Part shown: positions 17,856 to 27,664 of the stretch, in pieces
Position numbering within the stretch: position 1 is the first letter of the stretch
Layout: each line of letters begins with the position of its first letter
Assembly: GCF_016775705.1 (NCBI RefSeq)
Contig: NZ_CP068760.1
Location: 3,472,001 to 3,536,000, forward strand
DNA from: Chryseobacterium cucumeris
Lineage (GTDB): Bacteria; Bacteroidota; Bacteroidia; Flavobacteriales; Weeksellaceae
DNA length: 64,000 bases
Direction: 5' to 3'
Made by a program: the position numbers and the translations under genes
The notes under the pieces: generated by a model
What the model saw: only the letters and a program-made list of their open reading frames with translations
Told to the model about the DNA's origin: nothing
Databases searched by the model: none

Positions 17856-18818
17856 TTGAGATTATTATATCTGATACTACTTTTAGTTTTCTGCTCAGTT
17901 TCTGCGCAGGATGTACTTCCTTTAGATACTTTAAAACTGAAGGAGGCAAAAGATATGCTTGCCGATGACTACGGAAATCTGTATATCTATAAAAACAAAG
18001 ATTTTAGTTTTACCAAATATGATTCCCTTGGAAAGCAGATCGGAAAAATGATGCTTACTGTACCCTATAAAGTACAGACCGTACAAAATCCTCTGAATGT
18101 GCCATTGTTTTCTGAAAATGCCCAGGAAATGAAATTTGTAGACCAGAATATGAATGAGATTCAACGATTGGATTTTAAACAGAAATTTGGTTTTATCAGA
18201 ATGGCTTATGCCGAAGATCTGCAGCAGCTCTGGCTTTTGGACGACAGTACAAAACGTCTGATACAATATAATTTCAGAAATGATACCACCATCAACTCAT
18301 ATCCTTTTGATATCAGTTTTGAAGATTTAATGGACATGCTGGTCTATGAAAATAAGGTCTATATTTTAACGAGAAAGCACATCAGGATTTACAGCCTTAA
18401 ATTCGAAAAGCTTTTCGAAGCTCCTTTGGAAAACGGAAAACGTTTTCGAAGAGAGAATGATATGATCCTGGTGGTTGCCGGTAATTTCATTTCACAATAC
18501 GTCCCTGAAAAAGGGATGATCACTATTTTCGAAGACCAGGACGCACAAATTGTGGATAAAAACATCCTCTCTTATTTTGCAATCAAAGGGAACAAACTCT
18601 ATCTTTACAGCCTTGAAAAAGTAAAGAAAGCCCAACAGCAAAAACAGCTCGAAACTCAGCCGGAATCTCCTCCGCCATCTACAGAAAAGCCAGTAGAAAA
18701 GACGGAAGAAAAGCCAGATGAGAATACAGTAGAGAAACCTTCAGACAATACTTTACAGAAATTGATTGAAGATATTTCTCAGGTTCAGACTGAGGCTGTC
18801 GAAAAACTTATCAACTAA
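17856..18818 (+). CDS. Secreted protein with Pro/Glu-rich C-terminus, function unknown
   Basis: No ATG is available in frame. TTG at 17856 gives a compact signal peptide (MRLLYLILLLVFCSVSAQ); an earlier TTG at 17814 would add 14 residues. The mature part of about 300 residues has repeated short beta units resembling a degenerate propeller (YGNLYIYKNKDFSF, LQQLWLLDDSTKRLIQY), then a tail rich in Pro, Glu, Lys and Thr (ESPPPSTEKPVEKTEEKP). I recognise no family. It lies 89 bases after the cyclotransferase gene and 27 bases before the kinase gene. Confidence 0.75.
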   Translation: MRLLYLILLLVFCSVSAQDVLPLDTLKLKEAKDMLADDYGNLYIYKNKDFSFTKYDSLGKQIGKMMLTVPYKVQTVQNPLNVPLFSENAQEMKFVDQNMNEIQRLDFKQKFGFIRMAYAEDLQQLWLLDDSTKRLIQYNFRNDTTINSYPFDISFEDLMDMLVYENKVYILTRKHIRIYSLKFEKLFEAPLENGKRFRRENDMILVVAGNFISQYVPEKGMITIFEDQDAQIVDKNILSYFAIKGNKLYLYSLEKVKKAQQQKQLETQPESPPPSTEKPVEKTEEKPDENTVEKPSDNTLQKLIEDISQVQTEAVEKLIN

Positions 18819-18845
18819 TTCGTAAATACAAGGAAAAAGAATATT

Positions 18846-19460
18846 ATGCATATTGCAGTTACAGGAAACATCGGAGCCGGAAAAACAACTTTGACAACGA
18901 TGCTTTCCAAGCATTACGGATGGGATGCACAATTTGAAGATGTAGATCATAATCCTTATCTGGAAGATTTTTATTCAGACATGAGCAAGTGGAGTTTCGC
19001 GCTGCAGGTGTATTTCCTGGGAAGCAGATTCCGTCAGGTAAAGGAGATCAGGGAAAGCGGGAAAAACATTATTCAGGATCGTACGATCTATGAAGATGCT
19101 CATATTTTTGCGGAAAACCTGAATGATATGAACCTTCTTTCAGACAGGGATTTCAATAACTACTCATCAGTATTTGATCTGATGAAGTCTTTCGTATCTG
19201 CTCCGGATCTTTTAATCTATTTGAAATCTGATGTTCCTAACCTGGTTAAAAAAATCTATAAAAGAGGTCGTGAATATGAAGCATCCATCAGTATTGAATA
19301 CCTTTCCAAACTGAATCAGAAATATGAAAAATGGATCTCCAACTATACAGAAGGAAAACTTCTGATTGTAGAAGTGGATGATCTTGATTTCGTTGAAAAA
19401 CCTGAAGATTTCGGGTTTATTCTGGAGAAGATTGAAGCAGAGCTACACGGATTGTTTTAA
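18846..19460 (+). CDS. Deoxynucleoside kinase
   Basis: The 204-residue protein matches the dNK/dGK family. It has a P-loop GNIGAGKTT at residues 7-15, the acidic substrate-contact segment EDVDHNPYLEDFYSD, the DR motif in QDRTIYEDAHIFAENL, and a LID-like KRGREYEASI. The family phosphorylates deoxynucleosides for the salvage pathway in the cytoplasm. The preferred base is not predictable. It is complete and likely co-transcribed with the preceding secreted-protein gene. Confidence 0.92.
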   Translation: MHIAVTGNIGAGKTTLTTMLSKHYGWDAQFEDVDHNPYLEDFYSDMSKWSFALQVYFLGSRFRQVKEIRESGKNIIQDRTIYEDAHIFAENLNDMNLLSDRDFNNYSSVFDLMKSFVSAPDLLIYLKSDVPNLVKKIYKRGREYEASISIEYLSKLNQKYEKWISNYTEGKLLIVEVDDLDFVEKPEDFGFILEKIEAELHGLF

Positions 19461-19546
19461 CATATTTTTATCACAACATTAAGACAGACTCAGGGTAAAT
19501 CTTTTTAAATTTGTTAAGATCAAGTTTAATTTTTGAATAATGTATC

Positions 19547-19897
19547 ATGGTAGTTAAAGTTTTACATAACGGAAACTGTTCAAAGTCAAATGCTGTACTG
19601 GAGTATCTTGACGAAAACGGGGTGCCTTTTGAGATCATTAATATTGTTGAAGATCCTTTAAGTCCTCTTGAAATAAGAACGGTGCTGAAGAAACTGAATC
19701 AGAGTGTTTTTCATATTATCCGTAAAACCGATAAGCTTTACGTTGAGAACTATGCAGATAAAAACTATTCGGAAGAGGAATGGATAAAGATTCTTTCCGA
19801 AAACCCATCTTTAATACAAAGACCCATTCTGGTAAAAGGTTCAGTAGCAATGCTGGGAAGACCTATTGAAAATGTAAAGTTCTTTATTGAAAAATAG
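19547..19897 (+). CDS. ArsC-family (arsenate reductase-like) protein
   Basis: The 116-residue protein has the ArsC/Spx thioredoxin-like fold. The opening VLHNGNCSKSNAVLEYLDEN carries the CxxS active-site pattern with Cys in the ArsC catalytic position, and the late RPILVKGSVAMLGRP block is typical. Family members reduce arsenate with glutathione or act in redox sensing. No ars operon is nearby, so an arsenic role is uncertain. Confidence 0.88.
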   Translation: MVVKVLHNGNCSKSNAVLEYLDENGVPFEIINIVEDPLSPLEIRTVLKKLNQSVFHIIRKTDKLYVENYADKNYSEEEWIKILSENPSLIQRPILVKGSVAMLGRPIENVKFFIEK

Positions 19898-19914
19898 ATG
19901 AAACTTAATAAATA

Positions 19915-19948
19915 AAAAAGATCCGTTCTGTTAAAGGGCGGATCTTTT
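19915..19948. terminator. Bidirectional terminator
   Basis: A 10-bp perfect stem (AAAAGATCCG with CGGATCTTTT) encloses a 13-base loop between the convergent genes ending at 19897 and 19952. Confidence 0.85.
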
Positions 19949-19951
19949 ATG

Positions 19952-20425
19952 TTATGGTTTTTTTGTAGTAACCGGGCCGTTTATCGCCTTATATAAAGCT
20001 TCCAGTTCTTTTGGAGGACGTCCGGAATCAAATTCTGAGGAGGTATACTCTTTTCCGCCAGCGGTAATGATCATAGATGATATCATTGCCTGGTCAGAAT
20101 ATCTGCCTGTAGTTGGAGATTTGAGTTCAGATATCTTCGGTAGGTCAATGTTCTGAGCCAGCCTGGAAACTGCCAGCCATTCGGCGGTGGAGATTTTGGT
20201 ATTCGTAATCTCTTCGTTGATATTGGACTCTTTTGAAGAGGGTGTGAAAACAATGTCCCTGCTGAACCCTCTTGTCCTTTCTGTTAAGCGGATCTGTTCA
20301 ATCTTTTGCTGCTGAACTGCAGAAGAGATATTTTGGGTATTATTTTCGCTGTTATTTTTGTGCATACAGTTTGTAGCAGAGGTTGCTAAAATGACATTAA
20401 ATAGGATCAGTTGGATGTTCATCAT
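19952..20425 (-). CDS. Hypothetical exported protein
   Basis: The start is one of two adjacent ATGs (20425 or 20422). The first 20 residues are a likely signal peptide ending near ATSATNC, whose Cys could be lipidated although the lipobox is poor. The rest, about 135 residues, is polar with many Ser, Thr and Glu, including TERTRGFSRDIVFTPSS and DQAMISSMIITAGGKEYTSS. I do not recognise the family. Confidence 0.65.
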   Translation of the reverse strand: MMNIQLILFNVILATSATNCMHKNNSENNTQNISSAVQQQKIEQIRLTERTRGFSRDIVFTPSSKESNINEEITNTKISTAEWLAVSRLAQNIDLPKISELKSPTTGRYSDQAMISSMIITAGGKEYTSSEFDSGRPPKELEALYKAINGPVTTKKP

Positions 20426-20486
20426 ATTCTGTTTTTATGTATTAGTAATAAAAAACCGCTTCATCATGATGAAACGGCCTTTGTTT

Positions 20487-20792
20487 TTACAATAGAATAA
20501 CGCCTTCTATTTTTGCTACTTCTTTATAAATATTCACTACCTGATTGGCATCCAGAACAAATGCATTGATATTGCAGGCCGTGTATTTTCCATTTTTGCT
20601 TTCGCGGTTTCCCAGTGTAAATTTAATACCATCAAAAACTCTGTAAATTTCAGTAAGTTTTGCCTGGTCTGTAGGAATAATAAATTTAAATAAATAATCC
20701 TCCGGAAAATCATGATGATCCTCCAGCTTCTCCCTCAAAGACTGATAAAAGTCTTCAGGGCTTGCGTGTTGATTTCCTTGTAATATATCCAT
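20487..20792 (-). CDS. DUF493 (YbeD-like) family protein
   Basis: ATG at 20792 is preferred over a TTG six bases upstream. The 101-residue protein has the alpha-beta ferredoxin-like layout of DUF493: FYQSLREKLEDHHDFPEDYLFKFIIP, a central SKNGKYTACNINAFVLDA, and the final IYKEVAKIEGVILL. Family members are thought to be small regulatory domains related to YbeD. It is likely transcribed together with the DUF4197 gene behind which it lies. Confidence 0.83.
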   Translation of the reverse strand: MDILQGNQHASPEDFYQSLREKLEDHHDFPEDYLFKFIIPTDQAKLTEIYRVFDGIKFTLGNRESKNGKYTACNINAFVLDANQVVNIYKEVAKIEGVILL

Positions 20793-20832
20793 CTGCAATT
20801 GTTAATATAATATAAAAATAGCGAAAATTTTC

Positions 20833-21504
20833 CTATTTTCCAAACGGTCCCAGCAGGGACTTGGAGTTCTGGTGTTCATAATCTTCAATGATATTGAATA
20901 ATCCATTCACCAACTGTTCAGAAGCAAGTTTACTCAATCCTCCTGAATTGACAGTGTTGTTATTCCCTCCTAAAAGACTGCCCAGAAAATTACTGCCAGA
21001 TAGCGCTGTATTAATAGTTTTTACAATTCCATATTCATTCAGTTTTTCATCTACTTTAGGAGCAATGGCAGCAATAAGCTGCTGGGATGTTTTTTCCTTC
21101 AGAATCTGTGTTGCAGTGGTTCCCTGCATAATTCTCGTTACATCCTGAGCATTCAGGCTGTTTACAGCATCCTGTAAAATAGGTTTTGATGTATTCACTG
21201 TGTAAGCTGCTGCCTGTGCTATATAATCTCGTTCTTTGGCTACCAGTGAAGGAGCAATTTTCTCCAGTGTGGAATTGATGTCTCTCAACTCTTTGGGAAG
21301 GGCTTTATCAACCATATTATTCTGCAGGAACGCTTCTTTGTTGCCATAGATACTCATTCCCTTATCAATACCATTGAGCAGAATTCTTTTGATAATAGAA
21401 AGCCCCATGTCTGATGTTGCCAATGAAGTGCAGGATTGTACAGTGGTGGTAATAACAGCACCGGTTCCAATCAGAAGAGCGGCTGCAATGATATATTTTT
21501 TCAT
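20833..21504 (-). CDS. DUF4197 lipoprotein
   Basis: The 223-residue protein has a lipoprotein-like signal (cysteine in TTTVQSCTSLA near residue 25) and the DUF4197 pattern: helices around IIKRILLNGIDKGMSIYGN, the central block LNAQDVTRIMQGTTATQILK, and a C-terminal GLFNIIEDYE helix. A Gly/Asn-rich insertion (LLGGNNNTVNSGG) lies near residue 180. The function of the family is unknown. Confidence 0.85.
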   Translation of the reverse strand: MKKYIIAAALLIGTGAVITTTVQSCTSLATSDMGLSIIKRILLNGIDKGMSIYGNKEAFLQNNMVDKALPKELRDINSTLEKIAPSLVAKERDYIAQAAAYTVNTSKPILQDAVNSLNAQDVTRIMQGTTATQILKEKTSQQLIAAIAPKVDEKLNEYGIVKTINTALSGSNFLGSLLGGNNNTVNSGGLSKLASEQLVNGLFNIIEDYEHQNSKSLLGPFGK

Positions 21505-21870
21505 TGATTTTTTTATTATGTATTTCTAAGATGCATTTGTCAAAAACTGCACCAAAGGTAATTACTATTCCCAATTTAACAAAATATTAAATTGAGTACA
21601 TGTTTTGGTGAATATTGTGTCAAAAATGTTAAAATTTCATTTGTAAATATGATGAACAAAGGATCTTGATTTTAAATTAAAAATTATAAAATCTATATTT
21701 TTGGCATTTTTCATTTAATAAAGTATAGTTATTTTTAAATATTTAAGATAGTTTAACAGTGTTGGATATTTTTTATATTTTTGGCTAATGTCTTTTTTTG
21801 AGATTTTAAATAACTCCACTATTTAGAGACAGGTGCAAATTTGAATTTATTTGAATAAAATTGAAACTAT
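21505..21870. promoter_or_regulatory. Promoter region of the polysaccharide utilisation locus
   Basis: This very AT-rich divergent spacer has no gene. TATTTTTG boxes at 21696-21703 and 21776-21783 match TAnnTTTG and point towards the SusC gene; the second would give a 5' leader of about 80 bases. No -33 TTG is well placed, and I see no obvious operator dyad. Confidence 0.4.
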
Positions 21871-24720
21871 ATGAAACAAAGTAATTTAAAGTATTCAGGT
21901 CTCATTGCCGTGTTATATTTCGGGATGAACGTGAATGCACAGGTTACGCAGGATTCTGCTAAAGTCCAGAAGATTGACGAAGTCGTTATGATTGGATATG
22001 GTAGCCGTAAAAAAGTAGACAACACTACTTCTATTAGTTCTATCAGTGCGGAGGAAGTAACCAGAACCAAAGTATTGAATGCGTCACAGGCTATTCAGGG
22101 AAAAGCTGCCGGAGTACAGGTTATTGCTTCTGATGCGCCGGGATCAACTCCGACAGTAATGATCAGAGGACTTGGTACTGTATTGGGTGGAAGAACACCT
22201 TTATATGTAGTTGATGGAATGTACGCCGATAACATCAACAATATCAACTCTAATGATATTCTTACCTATGATGTATTGAAAGATGCTGCAGCATTGGCAA
22301 TCTATGGTAACAGAGCGGCTAACGGGGTAATCATTATTACTACGAAATCAGGTAGGGGGAAGTTAAGTGTTACCTATGATGGATTGGTTGGATTCAGAAC
22401 CCCTTTAAAAACCATTAAAATGGCTAACGGGACTGAATTTGCAACTTATAATAATGCAGGTAAAGCAAGTACTTATCTGAACCCTAATCAGCCGTACAAC
22501 ACAGATTGGTTCAAAGAAATTACAAGAACAGGGATTTATAACCAACATAATGTTTCTATTTCAGGATCTTCAGAAGCTGCTAAATACTTCTTAAGTTTAA
22601 GTAATTATGATGAGCAGTCTATCCTTAAAGGAACAAATTATAACAGGACTACAGTAAGAACCAATAACGAATTCAGGATTACCAAAGGTATCAGATTAGC
22701 GCAGACTTTAAGTGCTACCTTTACCAATGATACTCCTAAATCGTATGGTGCTTTTACAAATGCATATAAACAATCGCCATTAGTCCCTGTATATTATCCG
22801 AATGGAAAATATGGTCAGCCTATATATAATAAGACCAACGGGAATATCGATTATGAAGGAGGGCGATTTAATAATGTCGGGAACCCTGTAATGCAGCTTG
22901 CCTATGACAATCAAAGAGGAAAAAATTTCTTATTGCAGGGTGGGTTAAAACTGGATATTGATATTTATAAAGATTTGAAGTTTACTTCTCAGTTTAGTGG
23001 TGAGTACAATAATTATAAATATTACAATTTTGTAAATTCCAAAGCATTCTGGTTAGATAGCGATCCAATGAGGGTTGATAGTGGATATGATACTTCTTTG
23101 CCTCTGACAAGATTAACCAATAAAAACCAAAACTATTTCAACTGGGTACTTAATAACTATTTAACCTATAGCAAGAAAGTAGGAAATCATGATATTGAAA
23201 TTGTAGCTGGTACAGAAGCTTCAGTTGCCAATGGTCTTGAAACCTTAACGATCAACAGAAAGAATGTACCCGTTTCACAAGACTACTGGAATCTGGATGG
23301 CGTAGATTACTATGGTAATTTATTTAGTGATAATACGACCAAAGCCATTGAATCTATAAAAGGGAACAGAAACACCACAATTTCTTATTTCGGAAGGCTT
23401 CAGTATAAATTTATGAACCGTTATTTATTAAGCGGGACAATCAGAAGAGATGGATCATCTCAGTTCGCTGAGGGACACACATGGGGGACATTTCCATCAT
23501 TTGGAGCCGGATGGATCATTTCTGAAGAAAGCTTTATGCAGGACGGATTCTTTGATCTTTTAAAATTAAGAGGAGGCTGGGGTAAATTAGGTAACCAGAA
23601 GGTTCCGCTAAATTATTTGCCACTTTCATCCGGAGCAACATATAATTATGGATTCGGTACATCGCCTGTAAGTAATGGAATAACTGTTAATCAGGGATAT
23701 GACCCTAGTTTAGGATGGGAAGTAACCGAAGAAACTTCGTTAGGATTAGATTTTGCAATCCTGAATAAAAGGTTATCGGGTAGCTTTGATGTTTATAACA
23801 GAAAAACCAATAATCTTATCTTGGGGGTGGTACCTTATCTTGCAACAGGTATTTCTGAAGTGAATTTTTCACACATGGGAAGTGTTGTCAATAAAGGTGC
23901 TGAGATAAGTTTAAACTGGGCTGATAAAGTAGGTGAGGATTTTACTTATTCAATTGGTGCCAATTATTCTTACAATAAGAACAAACTTGCCAGTATTGAT
24001 CTTTCCAAGCCGGTTTCTCAACTTGTGGGAGGAAATCTTGGAAACGGACAGGATACAAAAATTTTTAATGCTAAGGCAGTTGGTTACGCATTAGGAAGTT
24101 TCTATCTATGGGAAGCAGACGGTTATGATGCAAACGGTAACCTGAAGTTTAAAGACTTGAATGGTAATGGAGTTACCGGAAGTGCAGATCCGGGAGACAG
24201 ACGTTTCTTTGGCTCTTACATACCAAAATCAACCTTAGGTGTTAATTTTTCAATGTCTTACAAGAATTGGGATTTTGCTTTGAGCGGTTATGGAGCTTTT
24301 GGATTCAAAGTGTATAATGGTAAAAAAGCACAAAGGAATGGTGGAGAAAATGTCGAAGCTTCTGTAGCGAATGATTTCTGGACTCCTACAAACACTAATG
24401 CAGCAAATCCTGTAAATCCTGCAAATATCCCAATTGCATCAACATTCTATTTGGAAAGTGGAGATTATTTCAGAATCAATAATATTTCAGTAGGGTATAC
24501 ATTTAAAAATGTAACGGATTATATGAAATCAATTAAGCTCTATGTAAGTGCGATTAATCCAATTGTATTCCAGAAATACTCAGGATATTCCTCAGAATTA
24601 TCAGGATATAATCCTGCAGATCCTACAGCAGAAGGAGATCCAATTAAACGTGCAGGCGTAGAATTAGATGCTTATCCTACATTGAGATCTTTTGTATTTG
24701 GTGTTAACCTAAATTTTTAA
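21871..24720 (+). CDS. SusC/RagA-family TonB-dependent outer membrane transporter
   Basis: The 949-residue protein has a signal peptide ending at NVNAQ, a TonB-box-like IDEVVMIGYGS, a plug domain (residues about 45-160, with the SusC signature AALAIYGNRAANGVIIITTK) and a C-terminal beta-barrel ending in FGVNLNF. The carboxypeptidase-D-like N-terminal domain found in many SusC proteins is absent, because the TonB box comes about 10 residues after the signal peptide. Paired with the SusD gene 4 bases downstream, it should import oligosaccharides; the neighbouring GH144 and GH3 enzymes suggest a beta-1,2-glucan ligand. Confidence 0.94.
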   Translation: MKQSNLKYSGLIAVLYFGMNVNAQVTQDSAKVQKIDEVVMIGYGSRKKVDNTTSISSISAEEVTRTKVLNASQAIQGKAAGVQVIASDAPGSTPTVMIRGLGTVLGGRTPLYVVDGMYADNINNINSNDILTYDVLKDAAALAIYGNRAANGVIIITTKSGRGKLSVTYDGLVGFRTPLKTIKMANGTEFATYNNAGKASTYLNPNQPYNTDWFKEITRTGIYNQHNVSISGSSEAAKYFLSLSNYDEQSILKGTNYNRTTVRTNNEFRITKGIRLAQTLSATFTNDTPKSYGAFTNAYKQSPLVPVYYPNGKYGQPIYNKTNGNIDYEGGRFNNVGNPVMQLAYDNQRGKNFLLQGGLKLDIDIYKDLKFTSQFSGEYNNYKYYNFVNSKAFWLDSDPMRVDSGYDTSLPLTRLTNKNQNYFNWVLNNYLTYSKKVGNHDIEIVAGTEASVANGLETLTINRKNVPVSQDYWNLDGVDYYGNLFSDNTTKAIESIKGNRNTTISYFGRLQYKFMNRYLLSGTIRRDGSSQFAEGHTWGTFPSFGAGWIISEESFMQDGFFDLLKLRGGWGKLGNQKVPLNYLPLSSGATYNYGFGTSPVSNGITVNQGYDPSLGWEVTEETSLGLDFAILNKRLSGSFDVYNRKTNNLILGVVPYLATGISEVNFSHMGSVVNKGAEISLNWADKVGEDFTYSIGANYSYNKNKLASIDLSKPVSQLVGGNLGNGQDTKIFNAKAVGYALGSFYLWEADGYDANGNLKFKDLNGNGVTGSADPGDRRFFGSYIPKSTLGVNFSMSYKNWDFALSGYGAFGFKVYNGKKAQRNGGENVEASVANDFWTPTNTNAANPVNPANIPIASTFYLESGDYFRINNISVGYTFKNVTDYMKSIKLYVSAINPIVFQKYSGYSSELSGYNPADPTAEGDPIKRAGVELDAYPTLRSFVFGVNLNF

Positions 24721-24724
24721 AAAA

Positions 24725-26191
24725 ATGAATAAGAAATATATCATAGCAGCTGCATTTTTAATTTTAGGAGCTGTTAACCAGAGTTGCAGCAATGACTTCG
24801 TTGATGTATCACCTACAGAAAAAATTCCTGAGGATGCTTTGGGTGAAATATACAATAATAATGAAGGAGCCAATAGTTTGGTAACTAGTATTTATGCAAA
24901 GTTTTTAGACTGGAATATGAGTACGTTTGCATGGATTGGAGTGACATCAATTGTTTCTGATGATGCAGATAAAGGTTCAAGTCCAAGTGATTCAGGTTCA
25001 GATAAAGACATTTTGGATGCTTTGACATTTACAGCATCAACACCATCATTCAAAGAATTGTTTGCTTCTAATTATCAGGGGATTAACAGGTGTAATCAGG
25101 CGCTAAAATATCTTCCTAAATTAGATAAAGCAGACCCGCAGTTACGTCAGAGATTAATAGGAGAGGCAAAGTTTTTAAGAGCATTTATGTACTTTACTCT
25201 GGTAAGATCTTTTGGAGGAGTTCCGCTAGTAGACCATGTTCCCGTAACAGGGGTTGAAGCTGATAAGCAAATGACACTTACCAGAAAAAGTAAGGAAGAA
25301 ATTTATGCATTCATTGAACAGGATCTTAAGGATGCCATAGCCGTTCTTCCTAATAAATCAGCCTATGGGGCAGGTAATATAGGGAGAGCATCTGTTGGTG
25401 CTGCCCATGCGCTTTTAGCAAAGGTGTATTTATATCAGAAGAAATGGCAGCTTGCTGTGGATGAGACTAATTTGGTTACAGGGTATTCATTGACACCTAA
25501 TTTCCAGGATATTTATAAAGTTTCAGGAGAAAATAATGCTGAATCTGTTTTCGAAATTAACGGAACAGGAGGGACAGCAGGAAGAGCAATCCAGCAGTAC
25601 AGCCAGGTTCAGGGAGCCAGAGGTACTACAGGCTGGGGCTGGGGATTCTCTACTCCTACCCAAGGTCTGTATGATGCTTATTCTGCAACAGATTCAAGAA
25701 GAGATGCTACGATTATCCACAGAGATATGACTTTATATGATGGATATTATGTAGGTCCAAATACAGAAAATAAATTCTATAATTATAAAGCTTATTCTTC
25801 CAATTATAGAGATCAGGCTTCAACAGACGTAAACATTCGTTATCTGAGATATGCTGAAGTACTATTAATCAGAGCTGAAGCAATGAATGAGCTTGGACAA
25901 ACATCTGCAGCTATTCCTTTCCTGAATCAGGTAAGAAACAGAGCAAACATCGGAAACACGACTGCTTCTTCTCAGGCAGACGTAAGATTGGATATCTGGA
26001 AACAAAGAAGATTAGAGCTTGCTTTCGAACATGACAGATGGTTTGATCTTGTAAGAACCGGACAAGCCCAGGCAGCCATGGCGGCTGATGGTGGTAAAAA
26101 ATTCATCGTTGGAAAACATGAACTATTCCCACTTCCACAAGACTTTATAATGGAAGCAGGTGGATTGTCAGCACAAAACCCCGGCTATTAA
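24725..26191 (+). CDS. SusD/RagB-family surface glycan-binding lipoprotein
   Basis: The 488-residue protein has a lipoprotein signal with Cys in VNQSCSND, N-terminal SusD-like helices (NRCNQALKYLPKLDK, IGEAKFLRAFMYFTLVRSFGG) and the RagB/SusD C-terminal domain (LRYAEVLLIRAEAMNELGQ, RRLELAFEHDRWFDLVRTGQ). It should cap the SusC barrel on the cell surface and bind the glycan. The 4-base gap to SusC shows co-expression. A hairpin follows its stop before the hydrolase genes. Confidence 0.95.
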   Translation: MNKKYIIAAAFLILGAVNQSCSNDFVDVSPTEKIPEDALGEIYNNNEGANSLVTSIYAKFLDWNMSTFAWIGVTSIVSDDADKGSSPSDSGSDKDILDALTFTASTPSFKELFASNYQGINRCNQALKYLPKLDKADPQLRQRLIGEAKFLRAFMYFTLVRSFGGVPLVDHVPVTGVEADKQMTLTRKSKEEIYAFIEQDLKDAIAVLPNKSAYGAGNIGRASVGAAHALLAKVYLYQKKWQLAVDETNLVTGYSLTPNFQDIYKVSGENNAESVFEINGTGGTAGRAIQQYSQVQGARGTTGWGWGFSTPTQGLYDAYSATDSRRDATIIHRDMTLYDGYYVGPNTENKFYNYKAYSSNYRDQASTDVNIRYLRYAEVLLIRAEAMNELGQTSAAIPFLNQVRNRANIGNTTASSQADVRLDIWKQRRLELAFEHDRWFDLVRTGQAQAAMAADGGKKFIVGKHELFPLPQDFIMEAGGLSAQNPGY

Positions 26192-26212
26192 AATTTAATC
26201 AATAAAAACTTT

Positions 26213-26236
26213 AGAGGAGAATGAAAGTTCTCCTCT
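26213..26236 (+). terminator. Intra-operon hairpin after susD
   Basis: A 9-bp perfect stem (AGAGGAGAA with TTCTCCTCT) and six-base loop is followed by TCTTTTAG. The short T-run suggests partial termination, which would make SusC/SusD transcripts more abundant than those of the downstream enzymes. Confidence 0.6.
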
Positions 26237-26269
26237 TCTTTTAGTAAGAAACCCTAAAAAAGAGATCTC

Positions 26270-27661
26270 ATGAAAAGGAACGTATTATCAATGGCTATTA
26301 CTTCATTATTCTTTGTGTATTCCTGTAAAAATGCGCCCGTTGCCAAACAGGAAACCGGAAAAACTGAAGCGGTAAAAAGCAATATCACGGATGAACAACT
26401 GATGGACAGAGTGCAGAAGGATGCTTTAAAATACTTCTGGGACTATGCAGAACCTAACTCAATGCTGGGAAGAGAACGTTACCATGAAGATAATATCTAT
26501 CCGGATAACGATAAGCACGTGATCACTACAGGAGGCTCAGGCTTCGGGTTGGCAACTATTCTGGTTGGGGTGGAAAGAGGATTTGTTCCAAGAAAAGAAG
26601 CAGTGAAAAGGCTTAGTCATATCATGGATTTCCTGGCTAAAGCAGACCGTCACAAAGGAGCATGGTCACATTGGATCAATGGAGAAACCGGAAAAACAGT
26701 CCCGTTCGGAAAAAAGGATAATGGCGGTGATCTTGTAGAAACGGCATTTCTTACCTCAGGAATACTGATGGTTCGTGAATACTTTAAAAACGGAAATGCA
26801 GAAGAAAAAGCCCTGGCAGAAAAATGTGATGAACTGTGGAAAGGAATCCAATGGAACTGGTATACCAAAGGAGGTGAGAAAGTTCTATACTGGCACTGGT
26901 CACCGGATTACCAATGGGAAATGAATTTTCCTCTTGAGGGATATAATGAATGCCTGATCACTTATATTTTAGCAGCGTCTTCACCTACTCATTCTATTGA
27001 TGCAGAAACCTACTATAAAGGCTGGACCAGAAACGGAACTTACCTTACAGATAAAACAAAATACGGACTACCTCTGTATGTAAAACACAACTATGCCGAA
27101 GAATATGGCGGCCCGCTTTTCTGGGCACAATATTCATATATCGGGCTTGATCCTACGGGATTATCCGATAAGCTTGTCAAAAACTACTTTGACATCAATA
27201 AAAATCAAACCCTTATCGATTACAAATACTGTGTTGAAAATCCAAAACAATGGAAAGGGTATGGCCCCAACTATTGGGGGCTTACAGCCGGATATACCAG
27301 AAATGAGGACGGAAGCACAGGATACACCGCTCACATGCCTGGCAATGATAATGGAGTGATTACTCCTACAGCTGCATTGAGCAGTTTTCCCTATACACCA
27401 AAAGAATCAATGGCTTTCCTGAGATTCATGTATACCCAAAAACCTGAATTCATAGGATCTGCGGGACCTTATGATGCTACCTCCATTAATTATAACAATT
27501 GGTTTACCCCAAGATATCTGGCGATAGATCAGGGAACGATAGCACCCATGATTGAAAATTACAGATCAGGATTCCTTTGGAAGTTATTTATGAATGCCCC
27601 GGAAATTCAACAGGGATTAAAAAAACTAAGCTTCCGGTCAGCCAAATATGGACTCAAATAA
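26270..27661 (+). CDS. GH144-type glucoamylase-like lipoprotein (endo-beta-1,2-glucanase candidate)
   Basis: The 463-residue protein has a lipoprotein signal (Cys in FVYSCKN) and the glycoamylase-like (PF10091) alpha/alpha-barrel used by GH144. Visible blocks are DALKYFWDYAEPNSMLGRER, TGGSGFGLATILVGVERGF, WHWSPDYQWEMNFPLEGYNE and WGLTAGYTRN. Characterised GH144 enzymes cut beta-1,2-glucan to sophoro-oligosaccharides. The acidic residues in PLEGYNE lie in a region conserved among these enzymes. Periplasmic or surface location follows from the lipobox. The activity is inferred from family and neighbours. Confidence 0.85.
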   Translation: MKRNVLSMAITSLFFVYSCKNAPVAKQETGKTEAVKSNITDEQLMDRVQKDALKYFWDYAEPNSMLGRERYHEDNIYPDNDKHVITTGGSGFGLATILVGVERGFVPRKEAVKRLSHIMDFLAKADRHKGAWSHWINGETGKTVPFGKKDNGGDLVETAFLTSGILMVREYFKNGNAEEKALAEKCDELWKGIQWNWYTKGGEKVLYWHWSPDYQWEMNFPLEGYNECLITYILAASSPTHSIDAETYYKGWTRNGTYLTDKTKYGLPLYVKHNYAEEYGGPLFWAQYSYIGLDPTGLSDKLVKNYFDINKNQTLIDYKYCVENPKQWKGYGPNYWGLTAGYTRNEDGSTGYTAHMPGNDNGVITPTAALSSFPYTPKESMAFLRFMYTQKPEFIGSAGPYDATSINYNNWFTPRYLAIDQGTIAPMIENYRSGFLWKLFMNAPEIQQGLKKLSFRSAKYGLK

Positions 27662-27664
27662 ATT

